Program-made: the position numbers and the translations under genes | Source of the DNA: an uncultured Rubrobacteraceae bacterium | GTDB taxonomy: Bacteria; Actinomycetota; Rubrobacteria; Rubrobacterales; Rubrobacteraceae | Direction of reading: 5' to 3' | Assembly (NCBI GenBank): GCA_902805975.1 | Contig: CADCUT010000221.1 | Span: forward strand, 2,444-60,634 | Length of the DNA: 58,191 nt | Shown: positions 47,494-58,191 of the stretch, piece by piece | How positions within the stretch are numbered: position 1 is the first letter of the stretch | Layout of the letters: each line of letters opens with the position of its first letter | The notes under the pieces: model-generated | Seen by the model: the letters and a program-made list of their open reading frames with translations, nothing else | Told to the model about the DNA's origin: nothing | The model's database searches: none

Positions 47494-50043
47494 TTAGAGG
47501 TAGCCTTCCAGGCGGGCGTTCAGCGTCTGGAGCATCCGGCCGTTGGTCGCCAGCTTCTCGCGTTCGGCGGAGACGACGTCTGCGGGGGCGCGCTCGACGA
47601 ACTTAGCGTTCGAGAGCTTGCCCTCCGCGCGCCTCACCTCGCCCTCGACGCGGGAGATCTCCTTCCGCAGGCGTTCGATCTCACCCCGCCGCATCTCCTC
47701 GCTGAGCGAGAGCTCCACCACGACGTCCCCGGCCGGCAACGTCGCCGTCGCCTCCCCGTCCACCGCCCCGACTACCTCCACGCCGGAGAGGCTGGAGAAG
47801 ACCGCCACGTCGACCTCCCCAACCACACGACCCGCGAGCTCCCCATCGACCTTGGACTCGGCCCGGAACGAACGCACGGCCGACACGGCCCGCCTGGTAC
47901 GCCCCAGAAGCGCGTCGGCTTTCGTGTCCTCCAGGGATGGATCGTAGGCCGGGAAAAGGGCGCGGGCGAGCGGCCCGTCCTCGCCCATGATGCCGGCCAT
48001 CTCCTCCGTGGCGAACGGCATGACCGGGTGCAGGAGCTTGAGGAGTCCGAGGAAGACCTCCCGCAGGACGCGCGACGTCGCCGTGGATGGCGCGGCCTTG
48101 GCTATCTCGATGTACCAGTCGGCGAACTGGTTCCAGGCGAAGCCGTAGACGAGTCGCATCGCTTCGGAGAACTCGCACTCCTCCAGCAGCCGGTCGTACT
48201 CCCGCGCCGTTCGGTTGAACTCGGAGAGGATCCAACGGTCCGAAACGGACATGTCTCCGCCTTCTTCGGCCTCCGGGTAGCTCAGGATGAAGCGGGTGGC
48301 GTTCCAGAGCTTGGTGACGAAGGCCCGGCCCATGGCGGCGCGTTCGTAGGAGTAGGCGAAGTCCTGGGTCGAGGACTGGTAGAGGAGGCCGAAGCGGACG
48401 GCGTCCGTGCCGTACTCCTCGAAGAGGTCAAGGGGGTCTATGGTGTTTCCCTTGGACTTGCTCATCTTCGTGCCGTCCTCGGCGAGGACGATAGAGTGGA
48501 CGTTGACCTTCTCGAAAGGGACCTCGCCGCGAAAGCGGAGGCCCATCATGATCATGCGGGCCACCCACAGGTACATGATCTCCCGCGCCGTCGAGAGCAG
48601 GCTCGTCGGGTAGAAGTACCCGAGGTCCTCGTTCTCCTCGGGCCATCCGAGCGTCGCGAACGGCCACAGCCCGCTCGAGAACCACGTGTCCAGAATATCC
48701 GGGTCCTGTTCCCAGCCCTCGCCCGGCGACTCCTTGGATGCCAGCGTCTCGCCGTTCGGCCCGTACCACACGGGGATCCGGTGGCCCCACCAGAGCTGGC
48801 GGGAGACGTTCCAGTCGTGGATGTTCTCCAGCCAGCGCATCGTCTCCCGCCGCCAGGAGTCCGGGTAGACGGCGATTTCCTTCCTATCCAGCGCCTCTAT
48901 CGCCGGGCGGGCCAGACCCTCCATCGCGACCCACCACTGCTCTGAGAGCCAGGGCTCGATCACGGTCCCGCACCTGTCGCAGTGCCCGACCCGGTGCCTG
49001 TACTCTCTAACTGGGCCGAGAAGTCCCTTCTCGTCCAGCCGCTCCGCGACGGCCTTGCGGGCCTCCATCCGGTCCATGCCGGCGAAGTCGGCCCCGTTCT
49101 CGTTGATGGCGCCCTCCGGGTTCAGGACGTTGACGGGTTCGAGCCCGAGCCTGCCGCCGATCTCGAAATCGTTCGGGTCGTGTGCCGGGGTGACCTTGAG
49201 AATACCGGTCCCGAAGTCCGGGTCGACGTGGTCGTCGGCAAAGACCTGTATCTCCCGCTCCACGAAAGGCACCGTCACCCGCCGCCCGACGAGGTTCCCA
49301 TACCGTTCGTCGTCCGGGTTGACGACGAGTGCTACGTCCCCGAGCATCGTCTCGGGACGGGTGGAGAAGACCTGGACGGAGTCGTTGCCGTCCGGACCCG
49401 GTCCCTTGCCGTCGGAGAACGGGTAGCGGAGGCCGTAGAGCTTGCCGTCGGTGTCCTCGTAGTTGACCTCTAGGTCGGAGATGGCGGAGCGGTCGTGCGG
49501 GCACCAGTTGACGATGCGCGTGCCGCGGTAGATGGAGCCGTCGTTGTAGAGTTCGACAAACGCCGTGAGCACAGAGTCGATGTACTTCTCGTCCATGGTG
49601 TAGCGCAGGCGGCGCCAGTCTACGGAGGCGCCGAGGCGCTTGAGCTGGCCGAGCATGGTGCCGCGGGCTTCCTCGGCGAACACGCGGCACCGCTCGATAA
49701 ACTCCTCGCGGCCGATGTCGAAGCGCGACTTGCCCTCCTCGCGCAGGAGCTTGCGCTCGACGACGTTCTGTAGGGCGATGGAGGCGTGGTCGACGCCGGG
49801 CAGCCAGAGGGCCTCGTAGCCTTTCATGCGGGCGCGGCGGGCGAGGGTGTCCTGGATCGAGCCGTTCAGCGCATGCCCCATGTGAAGCGCCCCCGTCACG
49901 TTCGGCGGGGGCAGCACGATGCAGTACGCGGGCTTATCCGGGTTCGGGTCGGCCTCGAAGGCGCCGGTCCGCTCCCACTCCTCGTAGAGGCGCGCCTCGA
50001 CGGCGCGGTGGTCGTAGGTTTTTGGTATCCCGGTCTCGCTCAA
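47494..50043 (-). CDS. valS: Valyl-tRNA synthetase
   Basis: PPPNVTGALHMGHALNGSIQDTLARRARMKGYEALWLPGVDHA; KMSKSKGNTIDPLDL. Confidence 0.97.
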   Translation of the reverse strand: MSETGIPKTYDHRAVEARLYEEWERTGAFEADPNPDKPAYCIVLPPPNVTGALHMGHALNGSIQDTLARRARMKGYEALWLPGVDHASIALQNVVERKLLREEGKSRFDIGREEFIERCRVFAEEARGTMLGQLKRLGASVDWRRLRYTMDEKYIDSVLTAFVELYNDGSIYRGTRIVNWCPHDRSAISDLEVNYEDTDGKLYGLRYPFSDGKGPGPDGNDSVQVFSTRPETMLGDVALVVNPDDERYGNLVGRRVTVPFVEREIQVFADDHVDPDFGTGILKVTPAHDPNDFEIGGRLGLEPVNVLNPEGAINENGADFAGMDRMEARKAVAERLDEKGLLGPVREYRHRVGHCDRCGTVIEPWLSEQWWVAMEGLARPAIEALDRKEIAVYPDSWRRETMRWLENIHDWNVSRQLWWGHRIPVWYGPNGETLASKESPGEGWEQDPDILDTWFSSGLWPFATLGWPEENEDLGYFYPTSLLSTAREIMYLWVARMIMMGLRFRGEVPFEKVNVHSIVLAEDGTKMSKSKGNTIDPLDLFEEYGTDAVRFGLLYQSSTQDFAYSYERAAMGRAFVTKLWNATRFILSYPEAEEGGDMSVSDRWILSEFNRTAREYDRLLEECEFSEAMRLVYGFAWNQFADWYIEIAKAAPSTATSRVLREVFLGLLKLLHPVMPFATEEMAGIMGEDGPLARALFPAYDPSLEDTKADALLGRTRRAVSAVRSFRAESKVDGELAGRVVGEVDVAVFSSLSGVEVVGAVDGEATATLPAGDVVVELSLSEEMRRGEIERLRKEISRVEGEVRRAEGKLSNAKFVERAPADVVSAEREKLATNGRMLQTLNARLEGYL

Positions 50044-50050
50044 GGAAGCT

Positions 50051-51310
<1,260 letters not shown>

Positions 51311-51361
51311 ACCGTTACGGCCTCCCCTAGAGCTCTCTGTCGCCTGGAGTCCTCAAGAACC

Positions 51362-51964
51362 CTAGTGGTTCCTGATGATGTTGTCGATGACGCCGTACTC
51401 GATGCCCTCCTCGGGGCCCATTATGTAGTCGCGGTCGGTGTCGCGCTCGATCCTGTCGTAATCCTGCCCGGTGTTCTCGGCCAAAATCTCGTTCAGGCGC
51501 CGCTTGGTGTGGACGAGCTCCTTGGCGTGGATCTCGACGTCTGAGGCCTGCCCGGCGAGCCCGCCGACGCTCGGCTGGTGGAGCAGTATCCTCGTGTTCG
51601 GCAGCGCGCTCCTCTTGCCCTTGGCGCCGGCCGCGAGCAGGAAGGCGCCCATCGAGGCGGCCATGCCCAGAGCGGTCGTCACGATGTCGGGCTTGACGAA
51701 GCGCATCGTGTCGTAGATCGCGAGCCCAGCCGTGACAGAACCGCCCGGGGAGTTTATGTACAGGTTGATGTCCTGCTCCGGGTCCTCGCTCTCGAGGTGA
51801 AGGAGCTGCGCCATGATGGCGTTCGCGACCTGGTCGTCCACGGGGGTACCGAGGAAGATGATCCTGTCCTTCAAGAGGCGCGAGTAGATGTCCATGGCCC
51901 GCTCGCCGCGCGGGCTCTGCTCGATTACGTAGGGGATTACGCCCTGGGGATCGTAGTAGCTCAT
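51362..51964 (-). CDS. clpP: ATP-dependent Clp protease proteolytic subunit
   Basis: [64 protein letters not shown]. Confidence 0.97.
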   Translation of the reverse strand: MSYYDPQGVIPYVIEQSPRGERAMDIYSRLLKDRIIFLGTPVDDQVANAIMAQLLHLESEDPEQDINLYINSPGGSVTAGLAIYDTMRFVKPDIVTTALGMAASMGAFLLAAGAKGKRSALPNTRILLHQPSVGGLAGQASDVEIHAKELVHTKRRLNEILAENTGQDYDRIERDTDRDYIMGPEEGIEYGVIDNIIRNH

Positions 51965-53412
51965 TCTCTCTCCTTCTGATCGTCGTCTACGGCTCCGGCC
52001 TCAACGGTCGCCTCGACCGCGGCCTCGCCGCCTTCCGGCTCCTCTTCGGCCCCCGGCGTCTCTTCGCCGGCCTCGATACTCGGCTCCTCGGGGGCCGCCT
52101 CCTCTTCCGGCATCTCGACCGGGGTCGCGTTCTCGGCCAGAAAGTCGAGGGCTTTCTGGCGGGAGATCTCCTCCTGGAGCAACGCGTAGGTGCCGTTCGC
52201 CTTCATCGTCTCGGCTATCTCCTCTGGGGCGCGCTCGGACTCCTCGGCGAGGTGGCCGATCTCGTGCATCACAGCGTCCTCATCGGCGGTTATGTTTTCC
52301 GCCAGGGCGACCGCGTCGAGCACGAGCTCCTTCTTGACCGTGTCCTCGGCCTCGGGCCTGATCCGCTCCTCGAAGTCGTGGTGGTTGGAGCCGGCGAGCT
52401 GGTAGTACTGCTCGGGTTCCATCCCCTGCGCCCGGATGCTCCGCTCGAAGCTCTCGACCATCTCGTGAGCCTTCTCGTGCGCCATGACGCCCGGTACATC
52501 GACCTCGGCGTTGCCGGACACGACGTCGAGCACGCGGGCCCGGAACTCGCCGGAGACCCTCTGTTCGGCGGCCCCTTCGAGCTGCTCGCGCACGGCGGCG
52601 CGCAGCTCATCCAGCGTCTCGAACTCGCTCGCCTCCTTGACGAACTCGTCGTCGAGCTCGGGGAGGTCGCGCTCCTTGATCTCCTTGAGGTGAACGTCGA
52701 AGAGGACGGACTGCCCCTGCAGCGACTGCTCGCCGTAGTCCGCCGGGAACGTGACGCCAAAGCGCTTTCTCTCGTCCGGCTTCATCCCGACCACGTTGTT
52801 CTCGAACTCCTCGAGAAGCTCGCCACGGCCGATCTCCAGCATGTAGTCCTCGGCCTGGCCGCCCTCTAGCGGCTCGCCCGTGGTCATGTGCGCGCCGGTA
52901 AAGTCGATGATGGCGAAATCGCCCTCGGCCGCCGGCCTGTCCTCGACCGCGGCGAGCGTGGCGAACTGCCCGCGCATCTCCTCCAGCTGCGCCTCGACCT
53001 CCTCGTCAGAGACCTCGATCTCGCGCCTTGGGACCTCGACGCCCTTGTAGTCCCCGAGCTTCGCCAGGGGCCGCACCTCGACGGTGGCGGAGAACTTGAA
53101 GCCGCTCTCCTCGCTCAAGGGGTCATCGAAGTCTATCTCCGGGCGGTCTATCGGGCGGAGGTCGGTCTCGACAACGGCCTCCGAGTACCAACTCGGCAGC
53201 GATTCCTGGAGGGCCTCCATCATGATGTAGTCGCGCCCCAGACGGTTCTCGATGACACGCCGCGGCGCCTTGCCCGGCCTGAAGCCGGGGACCCTGACCT
53301 GGCGGCCGAGCTCCCTGATCTTCGCCTCCACACCCTTGCGGACGGCGTCGGGTGGCACCTCGACGTCCAGCCGGACCTTGTTCTCCTCGAGCTTCGTAAC
53401 GTTAGCCGTCAT
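51961..53412 (-). CDS. tig: Trigger factor
   Basis: [59 protein letters not shown]; long acidic C-terminal tail. Confidence 0.95.
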   Translation of the reverse strand: MTANVTKLEENKVRLDVEVPPDAVRKGVEAKIRELGRQVRVPGFRPGKAPRRVIENRLGRDYIMMEALQESLPSWYSEAVVETDLRPIDRPEIDFDDPLSEESGFKFSATVEVRPLAKLGDYKGVEVPRREIEVSDEEVEAQLEEMRGQFATLAAVEDRPAAEGDFAIIDFTGAHMTTGEPLEGGQAEDYMLEIGRGELLEEFENNVVGMKPDERKRFGVTFPADYGEQSLQGQSVLFDVHLKEIKERDLPELDDEFVKEASEFETLDELRAAVREQLEGAAEQRVSGEFRARVLDVVSGNAEVDVPGVMAHEKAHEMVESFERSIRAQGMEPEQYYQLAGSNHHDFEERIRPEAEDTVKKELVLDAVALAENITADEDAVMHEIGHLAEESERAPEEIAETMKANGTYALLQEEISRQKALDFLAENATPVEMPEEEAAPEEPSIEAGEETPGAEEEPEGGEAAVEATVEAGAVDDDQKERE

Positions 53413-53475
53413 ACCCTCCAGTTCCTCTCAACCGTCCAAGGCCCGCCGCAACCTGGCCGCCCAAAAGCGGCGATG

Positions 53476-53556
53476 TGCGAGAGGCGGGACTTGAACCCGC
53501 ACGCCCGAAGGCACTAGATCCTAAATCTAGCGTGTCTACCGTTCCACCACTCTCGC
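53476..53556 (-). tRNA. tRNA-Leu(TAG)
   Basis: GCGAGAGTGGTGGAACGGTAGACACGCTAGATTTAGGATCTAGTGCCTTCGGGCGTGCGGGTTCAAGTCCCGCCTCTCGCA with long variable arm. Confidence 0.95.
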
Positions 53557-53615
53557 CCGCCGTCGAACCTGGAGGAAGTATAACAGCCACCCAAAGCCCG
53601 CCGACCCGTTACGCT

Positions 53616-53689
53616 ACAGGCGCAAGCGTAGCTCGCGCCGCCAGCCGCGGCCTTCGGCCCACGCTTTCAACACGGCGCTTCGCGCCTGT
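53616..53689. repeat. REP-like inverted repeat
   Basis: ACAGGCGCAAGCG ... CGCTTCGCGCCTGT arms enclosing GGCCTTCGGCC hairpin, in gap between LCP gene and tRNA-Leu. Confidence 0.6.
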
Positions 53690-53811
53690 CAGAACGCTCC
53701 CTCTGGTCGCTTTCAGCCGGTCGTCCATAAACGGTACGCCTCCAGATATTCGAACCGCCCGCGTCTAACCGCCCGCGCGATACGGGGCCCGCTCGTCAGA
53801 CCGGAGGCGAG

Positions 53812-54762
53812 CTAGTAGCGGAACTCGTCGAGCATCTCCTCGTTGGCCTCGTCGTCGGGTACGAGAACCTGGTCGCCGTTCTCCAGGGTCTCGGGGGTGC
53901 CCTGGAGTTGGTTGGCGGTCATCTGGGAGTTTGGCCCGCGCCTGACGAGGACGCGGCCGAGGGTGACGCCCTGGCCGAGGCCGAGGTCGGTCAGGAGGTT
54001 GCGGTCCGCCACCCTGAGGATCGTCGGCAGTTGCTTTACGGTATTCCAGTCGAAAGCCTGGCTGCGCAGGGCGGCCACGAGCTGCTGCTGGCGTTGGATC
54101 CGGTCGAGGTCGCCGCCGGCGGTGCCGCGGTAGCGGGCGTAGAAGAGGGCCTGCTGACCGTTCAGGGTCTGGAGGCCGTCCTCGATCTCGTACTTCGGCG
54201 GGATCTCGTCCTCGACGTCCACCTCCACACCGCCCATCGCGTTGATGACGTCCCTGAAGCCTTCGAAATCGACCACCGCGTAGTGGTCCACGTCAATCTT
54301 CGAGTAGTCCTCGAACGCGGTGATCGTCTGGTCGATGCCGCCGAAGTTGTAGGCGGCGTTGATCCTGTTCTCCTCACCAGGCGCTATCTCCACCAGCAGG
54401 TCCCGCGGCACCGAGAGCAGCCTCACGTCCCCGGTCCCGGGATCCACCCTGACCAGCATGATCGTGTCGGTCCGGCTCCCCTCCTCCTCGCTCTCCGGAC
54501 GCTCATCAACCCCGAGCACCAGCACGTTGAAGGGACCTTCCGCCACCTTCTCCCCTCCCCCGAACATCTTCTCGACCCAGCTCGTTGGGGAGGCCTCCAA
54601 CGGCTCGGGCCCCGTCTTCTCGGCCGGCTCGGGCTCGTAAGCCAGCGCCACACCCCCGACCACGAGCGCCACGAGAACGAACGGCAGGGACCACACCCAC
54701 CACCGGCGGCGCGCAGCACCGGACTCCTTCGTGTAATCCTGAAAGTCCCTCATCCCCGGCAA
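53812..54762 (-). CDS. LytR-CpsA-Psr family protein
   Basis: VLVLGVDERPESEEEGSRTDTIMLVRVDPGTGDVRLLSVPRDLLVEI...RINAAYNFGG...FYARYRGTAGGDLDRIQRQQQLV. Confidence 0.92.
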   Translation of the reverse strand: MPGMRDFQDYTKESGAARRRWWVWSLPFVLVALVVGGVALAYEPEPAEKTGPEPLEASPTSWVEKMFGGGEKVAEGPFNVLVLGVDERPESEEEGSRTDTIMLVRVDPGTGDVRLLSVPRDLLVEIAPGEENRINAAYNFGGIDQTITAFEDYSKIDVDHYAVVDFEGFRDVINAMGGVEVDVEDEIPPKYEIEDGLQTLNGQQALFYARYRGTAGGDLDRIQRQQQLVAALRSQAFDWNTVKQLPTILRVADRNLLTDLGLGQGVTLGRVLVRRGPNSQMTANQLQGTPETLENGDQVLVPDDEANEEMLDEFRY

Positions 54763-54992
54763 GTCTAATCTCGCGCGCAGGTCAAAGCAATAAACGCATC
54801 GTGCCCGACGACCGATATGTCACGGCCGATCCGCCCGTATCCTGGCCGCGCTCAGACCCAATGAAGACCGCCAGGGCCCGGGCACCAGGACGTCAGAGAC
54901 GCCGTACGACGATTGGTGGTGTCGAGGTCGGCTGGGTGATCTGGCTCCACCGCCCATGGTAGATCGCCGGTACGCGCCCGACTTCGCCGCGC

Positions 54993-55029
54993 GAGGATTC
55001 GGGACCCTGTTCGGAGGTCCCGAATCCTC
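54993..55029 (-). terminator. Strong hairpin 3' of HAF-repeat gene
   Basis: Perfect 14-bp stem GAGGATTCGGGACC / GGTCCCGAATCCTC with 9-nt loop, 12 nt after the stop; no obvious U-tract. Confidence 0.7.
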
Positions 55030-55041
55030 TACCGGGTGCTG

Positions 55042-56508
55042 CTAGTTGGAGAAGTCGAAGGTCGCTCGATGTACCGTGCCGTCGTCGAGCTTCAGCACCA
55101 GCTGCCGGCAACTGGTCCACGCCCTGTCTGTCTTCCACACGTAGGTGTACTCGTCGGCCGCGGCGTCGTAGGTAAGGCCGCCCGTGTTCGCGGGCGTGGT
55201 CTCCTCGATCCCATCCACAGGATCAGTCACGTCGCACGGCACCTGCTCGGACCTCGGGTAGGTCTCCTCGATGACGTCGAGGCCCTGGTCTCCCGAGAGG
55301 CTGAACTTCACCGGAACAGCACGCCCGGCCTTCACGATGTTGACCGTCGGGAGGTTATCGACCGGGGCGAAGAAGCCGCTAAAGTCGTAGACGGGGTTCA
55401 GGAGGAAGGCCTGCAAGCGTCCATCCTTGTAGCCGGAGCCGGTGATCTGGCCGGCCTCGTTGATCGCGTAGGCGTCGACGAGCTTCCAACTTGACTCAGG
55501 CGGTATCAACTCGTTCAGATCCCTGACCTGGCCATTCGCCCACAATGTCGCGGAGAACTGCTCTGACTGGGGCGCGCCGGCTACGTCGTTGCGGGACCAA
55601 CCGATCACCCGGCCGGACTCGTCCAGGTCACGCGCCCTGGTGTAGACGTCGCCTGACAGGGGCTCCAGAGGCTCGGTCACCGCCTCCCCGTCCCCACCGT
55701 CATCATAGAGAAAGGCTCGTCCCTGGGGGGGATTCTGACCGGGGTTGAACGACCACCCGATAGCCTGGCCGGAGTTGTTGATCCCGACGGCCTCGCTGGC
55801 CGGGAAGCCGTCGTGTTTGCCGAGCCAATCCACCGCCCCGCTACGGTAGACGAAGGCCTCGCTCTGGGTCTCCGAGCTCCCCGCGCCCCCGACCACGTGC
55901 CCTGAGTCGTTGACGCCCCATGCCGCGCTGTAGGGCTTCTCGAGGTTCGCTCCGAGATCGGTCAGGGCGCCGCTTTCGTAGATGTACGCCTGCATCCGGT
56001 TGTTTATGGTGCCGGCGCCGACGATCCGGCCCGACTCGTTGATGGCCTGGGCGCCGGTCAGGTCCCACCCGGAGCCGGCCGGGATCAGGCCGTTCATGTC
56101 CTTCATCCGGCCGTCCTCGTACAGGAAGGCCCTGAACCTCTGCTGCCCGCCGACCAGGATCCGCCACTCCCCCACCACGTCCCCGGACTCGTTGATGCCG
56201 CGGGCGCGGCTGAGGTTGGCGCCGGCGGGCCAGCCGAGGTCCCGCGTTACCCCATCCTCCCACAGAAACGCGCGCGACTGTCCCGTAGGGTTCTGTCCCT
56301 GTCCAGCAACCTGGCCGGGTTCGTTGATGTCGCGGCCAATGCTATTGGTCCACTGCGGATCAAGGGTCACAACCTCATAGCGCGTCTTGCCCGCCGCGTC
56401 GGCCGGCCGCATACCCACGCCCGCGAGATACACCAACGCCAGCAAAACCGCCGCCACAACCGCCAGAACCGACGACGCTGCTCCCCAGATATCGGTCACC
56501 CTAGGCAT
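55042..56508 (-). CDS. HAF-repeat extracellular protein with C-terminal PxKF domain
   Basis: N-terminal TM/signal; repeated ARGINESGDVVGEWR / AQAINESGRIVGAG / AVGINNSGQAIGWS; C-term VNIVKAGRAVPVKFSLSGDQGLDVI. Confidence 0.85.
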   Translation of the reverse strand: MPRVTDIWGAASSVLAVVAAVLLALVYLAGVGMRPADAAGKTRYEVVTLDPQWTNSIGRDINEPGQVAGQGQNPTGQSRAFLWEDGVTRDLGWPAGANLSRARGINESGDVVGEWRILVGGQQRFRAFLYEDGRMKDMNGLIPAGSGWDLTGAQAINESGRIVGAGTINNRMQAYIYESGALTDLGANLEKPYSAAWGVNDSGHVVGGAGSSETQSEAFVYRSGAVDWLGKHDGFPASEAVGINNSGQAIGWSFNPGQNPPQGRAFLYDDGGDGEAVTEPLEPLSGDVYTRARDLDESGRVIGWSRNDVAGAPQSEQFSATLWANGQVRDLNELIPPESSWKLVDAYAINEAGQITGSGYKDGRLQAFLLNPVYDFSGFFAPVDNLPTVNIVKAGRAVPVKFSLSGDQGLDVIEETYPRSEQVPCDVTDPVDGIEETTPANTGGLTYDAAADEYTYVWKTDRAWTSCRQLVLKLDDGTVHRATFDFSN

Positions 56509-56538
56509 CTTCCCTACCCCTTTCCTGCTCGCGTTCCT

Positions 56539-56646
56539 CTACTCGCCGCCGCGTGGAGGCCGCCTGTCGACGTGTGCGAGCACCGCCTCGAACGCGAAGA
56601 CCACCACAAAGATTCCCAGGGCCGATAGCAGGATCAGTTCTTGCAT
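56539..56646 (-). CDS. 35-aa single-TM micro-protein upstream of HAF-repeat gene
   Basis: MQELILLSALGIFVVVFAFEAVLAHVDRRPPRGGE*; preceded by AAGGAAGAGGAG; 30 nt upstream of the HAF gene start. Confidence 0.6.
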   Translation of the reverse strand: MQELILLSALGIFVVVFAFEAVLAHVDRRPPRGGE

Positions 56647-57072
56647 CTCCTCTTCCTTTACTCAGCCGGGCAGGCGACAGTAGCGTCGCTCCCCGACACC
56701 CTTGTGTAACGTTGGTAGCTTACGGTTCAGGAATTAGATGCGCATAGGACTGCAGTACCATTTTCGTAACCAGGCCGGCTCTTCTCGGACCATCCTGATT
56801 CAACGCGAGAGGATCGCGAATCTATACGCTGGAAATGCTCACCAGAACCAGAAGACCTTGCTACCGCAGACGGAGGCCTGAGCTTCTCTTACTCCCTTGT
56901 AAAAGCGACCAAGATAACTGCTACCGCCGTGGGTGGTAGAGGTTATCGGCCGCGTCGGTCTCGTCAGAGAAGGCACCAATCTGCACGCCTTAGGTCATAC
57001 CCTCGCAACGGTCCTTTCGGCGCGTGATGGGTACTCCAGGATCGTACGATCTGCAGATTACGTGTCGATCTT

Positions 57073-57091
57073 GCAGGTAAGGGGTACCTGC
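57073..57091 (-). terminator. Short hairpin downstream of truncated pdxY
   Basis: GCAGGTA-aGGGG-TACCTGC, 7-bp stem. Confidence 0.35.
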
Positions 57092-57471
57092 TAGCATCCG
57101 ATTGAGGATACGAGCCTCAACGCCGTGGATGGACTGCGCGAGGCGTTCGGCTCCCGGCGGCCGGGACTTGGTTCAGACAGGGCCTCCGACCCGCGTTGTA
57201 CGTCAGGGTCAGAAGACCTCCCAGACCATGGTGACGCTCTCTTCCGCATCGAGCGCCTCCGGACGAACCGGTCCTCGATGCCCCGGACGACGCCGGCGAC
57301 GTCATCGGCGGGGAGCACCGACCCCCGCCACTCCCCGCAGCCCGTGTGGTTGCTGAAGTGGACCGTGTTTACCGGCCACACCTCGAAGCCCATCCGCTGC
57401 AGCGGGAAGACGGCCGCGCTGTTGCCGACGTGCCCGTAGGCCACAGACGACTGTATCGAAAGGATGTTCAA
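57091..57471 (-). pseudogene. pdxY: Truncated pyridoxal kinase (PdxY/PdxK-like) gene
   Basis: [69 protein letters not shown] matches the kinase N-terminus, then unrelated low-complexity sequence; catalytic C-terminus missing. Confidence 0.8.
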
Positions 57472-57723
57472 GCCGGTAGTCCCCTCGTGGGTCCCGCGGG
57501 CGTTGGCGCGCCAATCCTACCAGTCTCCGACGCTACGTCCGCTCCACGCCCCGAGCGTCGGCACCACCTCGAAGACTCCTCGCATGGCGGGGTTCCTTCG
57601 GGAGGGAGAAGTCCCTCGCAAGCTCTAGGACCTCGAAGCGGCTCCTCGCGCAGGCGACCCTCTGCTTCCCGATTCGTTCCGCCGCGCCCAAGGGGAGGGC
57701 TGGGGCGGAATGGTATCTTGCGG

Positions 57724-58038
57724 TCAGCCGGCCCTGAGCGCGGGACACTCGTTCTCGTAGGCGCCCGAGGGCCCGCGACGCGTACTCGCGGCGACGCCCT
57801 CCCTGGCGCCCGCGCTCTCCCGCCTCAACCTCCCTAGCGCCTCGGCCAGCGCCCCGCCGCGGGGGGCCCGCGCCTCCCCCCGCGCGACGATCTCGCCGAT
57901 GGCGAAGTACGCCTCCTGCTCGCGGGCGCACGGCCCGCAGAAGGCCACGCCCCGGATCTCCGCGACCGCCGGGTGGGGGCAGGGGCTCTCCGTCTTGCTT
58001 CGCACCTGGCAAGGTGCCGGTGCAGGCGATGCGTTCAT
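57724..58038 (-). CDS. Hypothetical small Cys-containing protein
   Basis: MNASPAPAPCQVRSKTESPCPHPAVAEIRGVAFCGPCAREQEAYFAIGEIVARG; GGGGGA SD before ATG 58038. Confidence 0.55.
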   Translation of the reverse strand: MNASPAPAPCQVRSKTESPCPHPAVAEIRGVAFCGPCAREQEAYFAIGEIVARGEARAPRGGALAEALGRLRRESAGAREGVAASTRRGPSGAYENECPALRAG

Positions 58039-58091
58039 GGAATCCCCCTTCCCACGGAACGGCGGCACGTCGGCCCCCGTTCGAAGACCCC

Positions 58092-58191
58092 TAGATGGCC
58101 CCCTTGAGGGCGTTGCCCGCGCTGAAGGAGGGCACCTTAGACGCCGCGATCTTCATCTTCTCGCCGGTCTGGGGGTTGCGGCCCTCCCTGG
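58092..58191 (-). CDS. HU-family DNA-binding protein, C-terminal part (5' end off window)
   Basis: Manual translation [32 protein letters not shown]; missing from ORF track because it is open to the edge. Confidence 0.92.

Noticed and set aside
50044-50050. T-box riboswitch upstream of valS
   Set aside because: Only about 7 bp separate clpX and valS; no room for a T-box.
53402-53590. 62-aa minus ORF
   Set aside because: Overlaps tRNA-Leu and the tig leader.
57533-57720. Possible peptide MRGVFEVVPTLGAWSGRSVGDW or C-terminal fragment RFEVLELARDFSLPKEPRHA
   Set aside because: Very short, no SD or homology I can support; may be decayed sequence.

Overview
High-GC actinobacterial chromosome segment; synteny and protein style suggest a Rubrobacter-like lineage (inference, no search run). 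It is mostly core housekeeping genes on the minus strand: a dcw division/cell-wall cluster (ftsA partial, ftsQ, murC, murG, ftsW, murD, mraY, murF, ftsI, ftsL-like, rsmH, mraZ; no murE), two tRNAs, dnaG, ppc(+), dgt, recO, deoC, era, cdd, a DgkA-PAP2 fusion, ybeY, a PgpH-type 7TM-HD protein, phoH, yqeY, HIT, rsmE, dnaJ, hrcA, lepA, rpsT(+), holA, comEC, comEA, tRNA-Ala, rsfS, nadD, obg, rpmA, rplU, rodA, mreDCB, radC, maf, ndk, folC, valS, clpX, clpP, tig, tRNA-Leu, an LCP protein, a HAF-repeat/PxKF surface protein, a truncated pdxY and a partial HU gene. The most unusual signal is a family of five intergenic elements (about 25.7, 29.6, 36.7, 40.0 and 44.5 kb). Each has imperfect inverted-repeat arms built from degenerate ~7-nt AGGYTYK units around a variable core. 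All five sit in co-directional junctions directly 3' of a gene, and in three the arm abuts or contributes the stop codon. Other observations: a probable CTG-initiated mraZ preceded by three TGGGN-like boxes at exact 10-bp spacing (candidate MraZ operator), two single-TM micro-ORFs absent from the ORF track, and a decayed methyltransferase gene.
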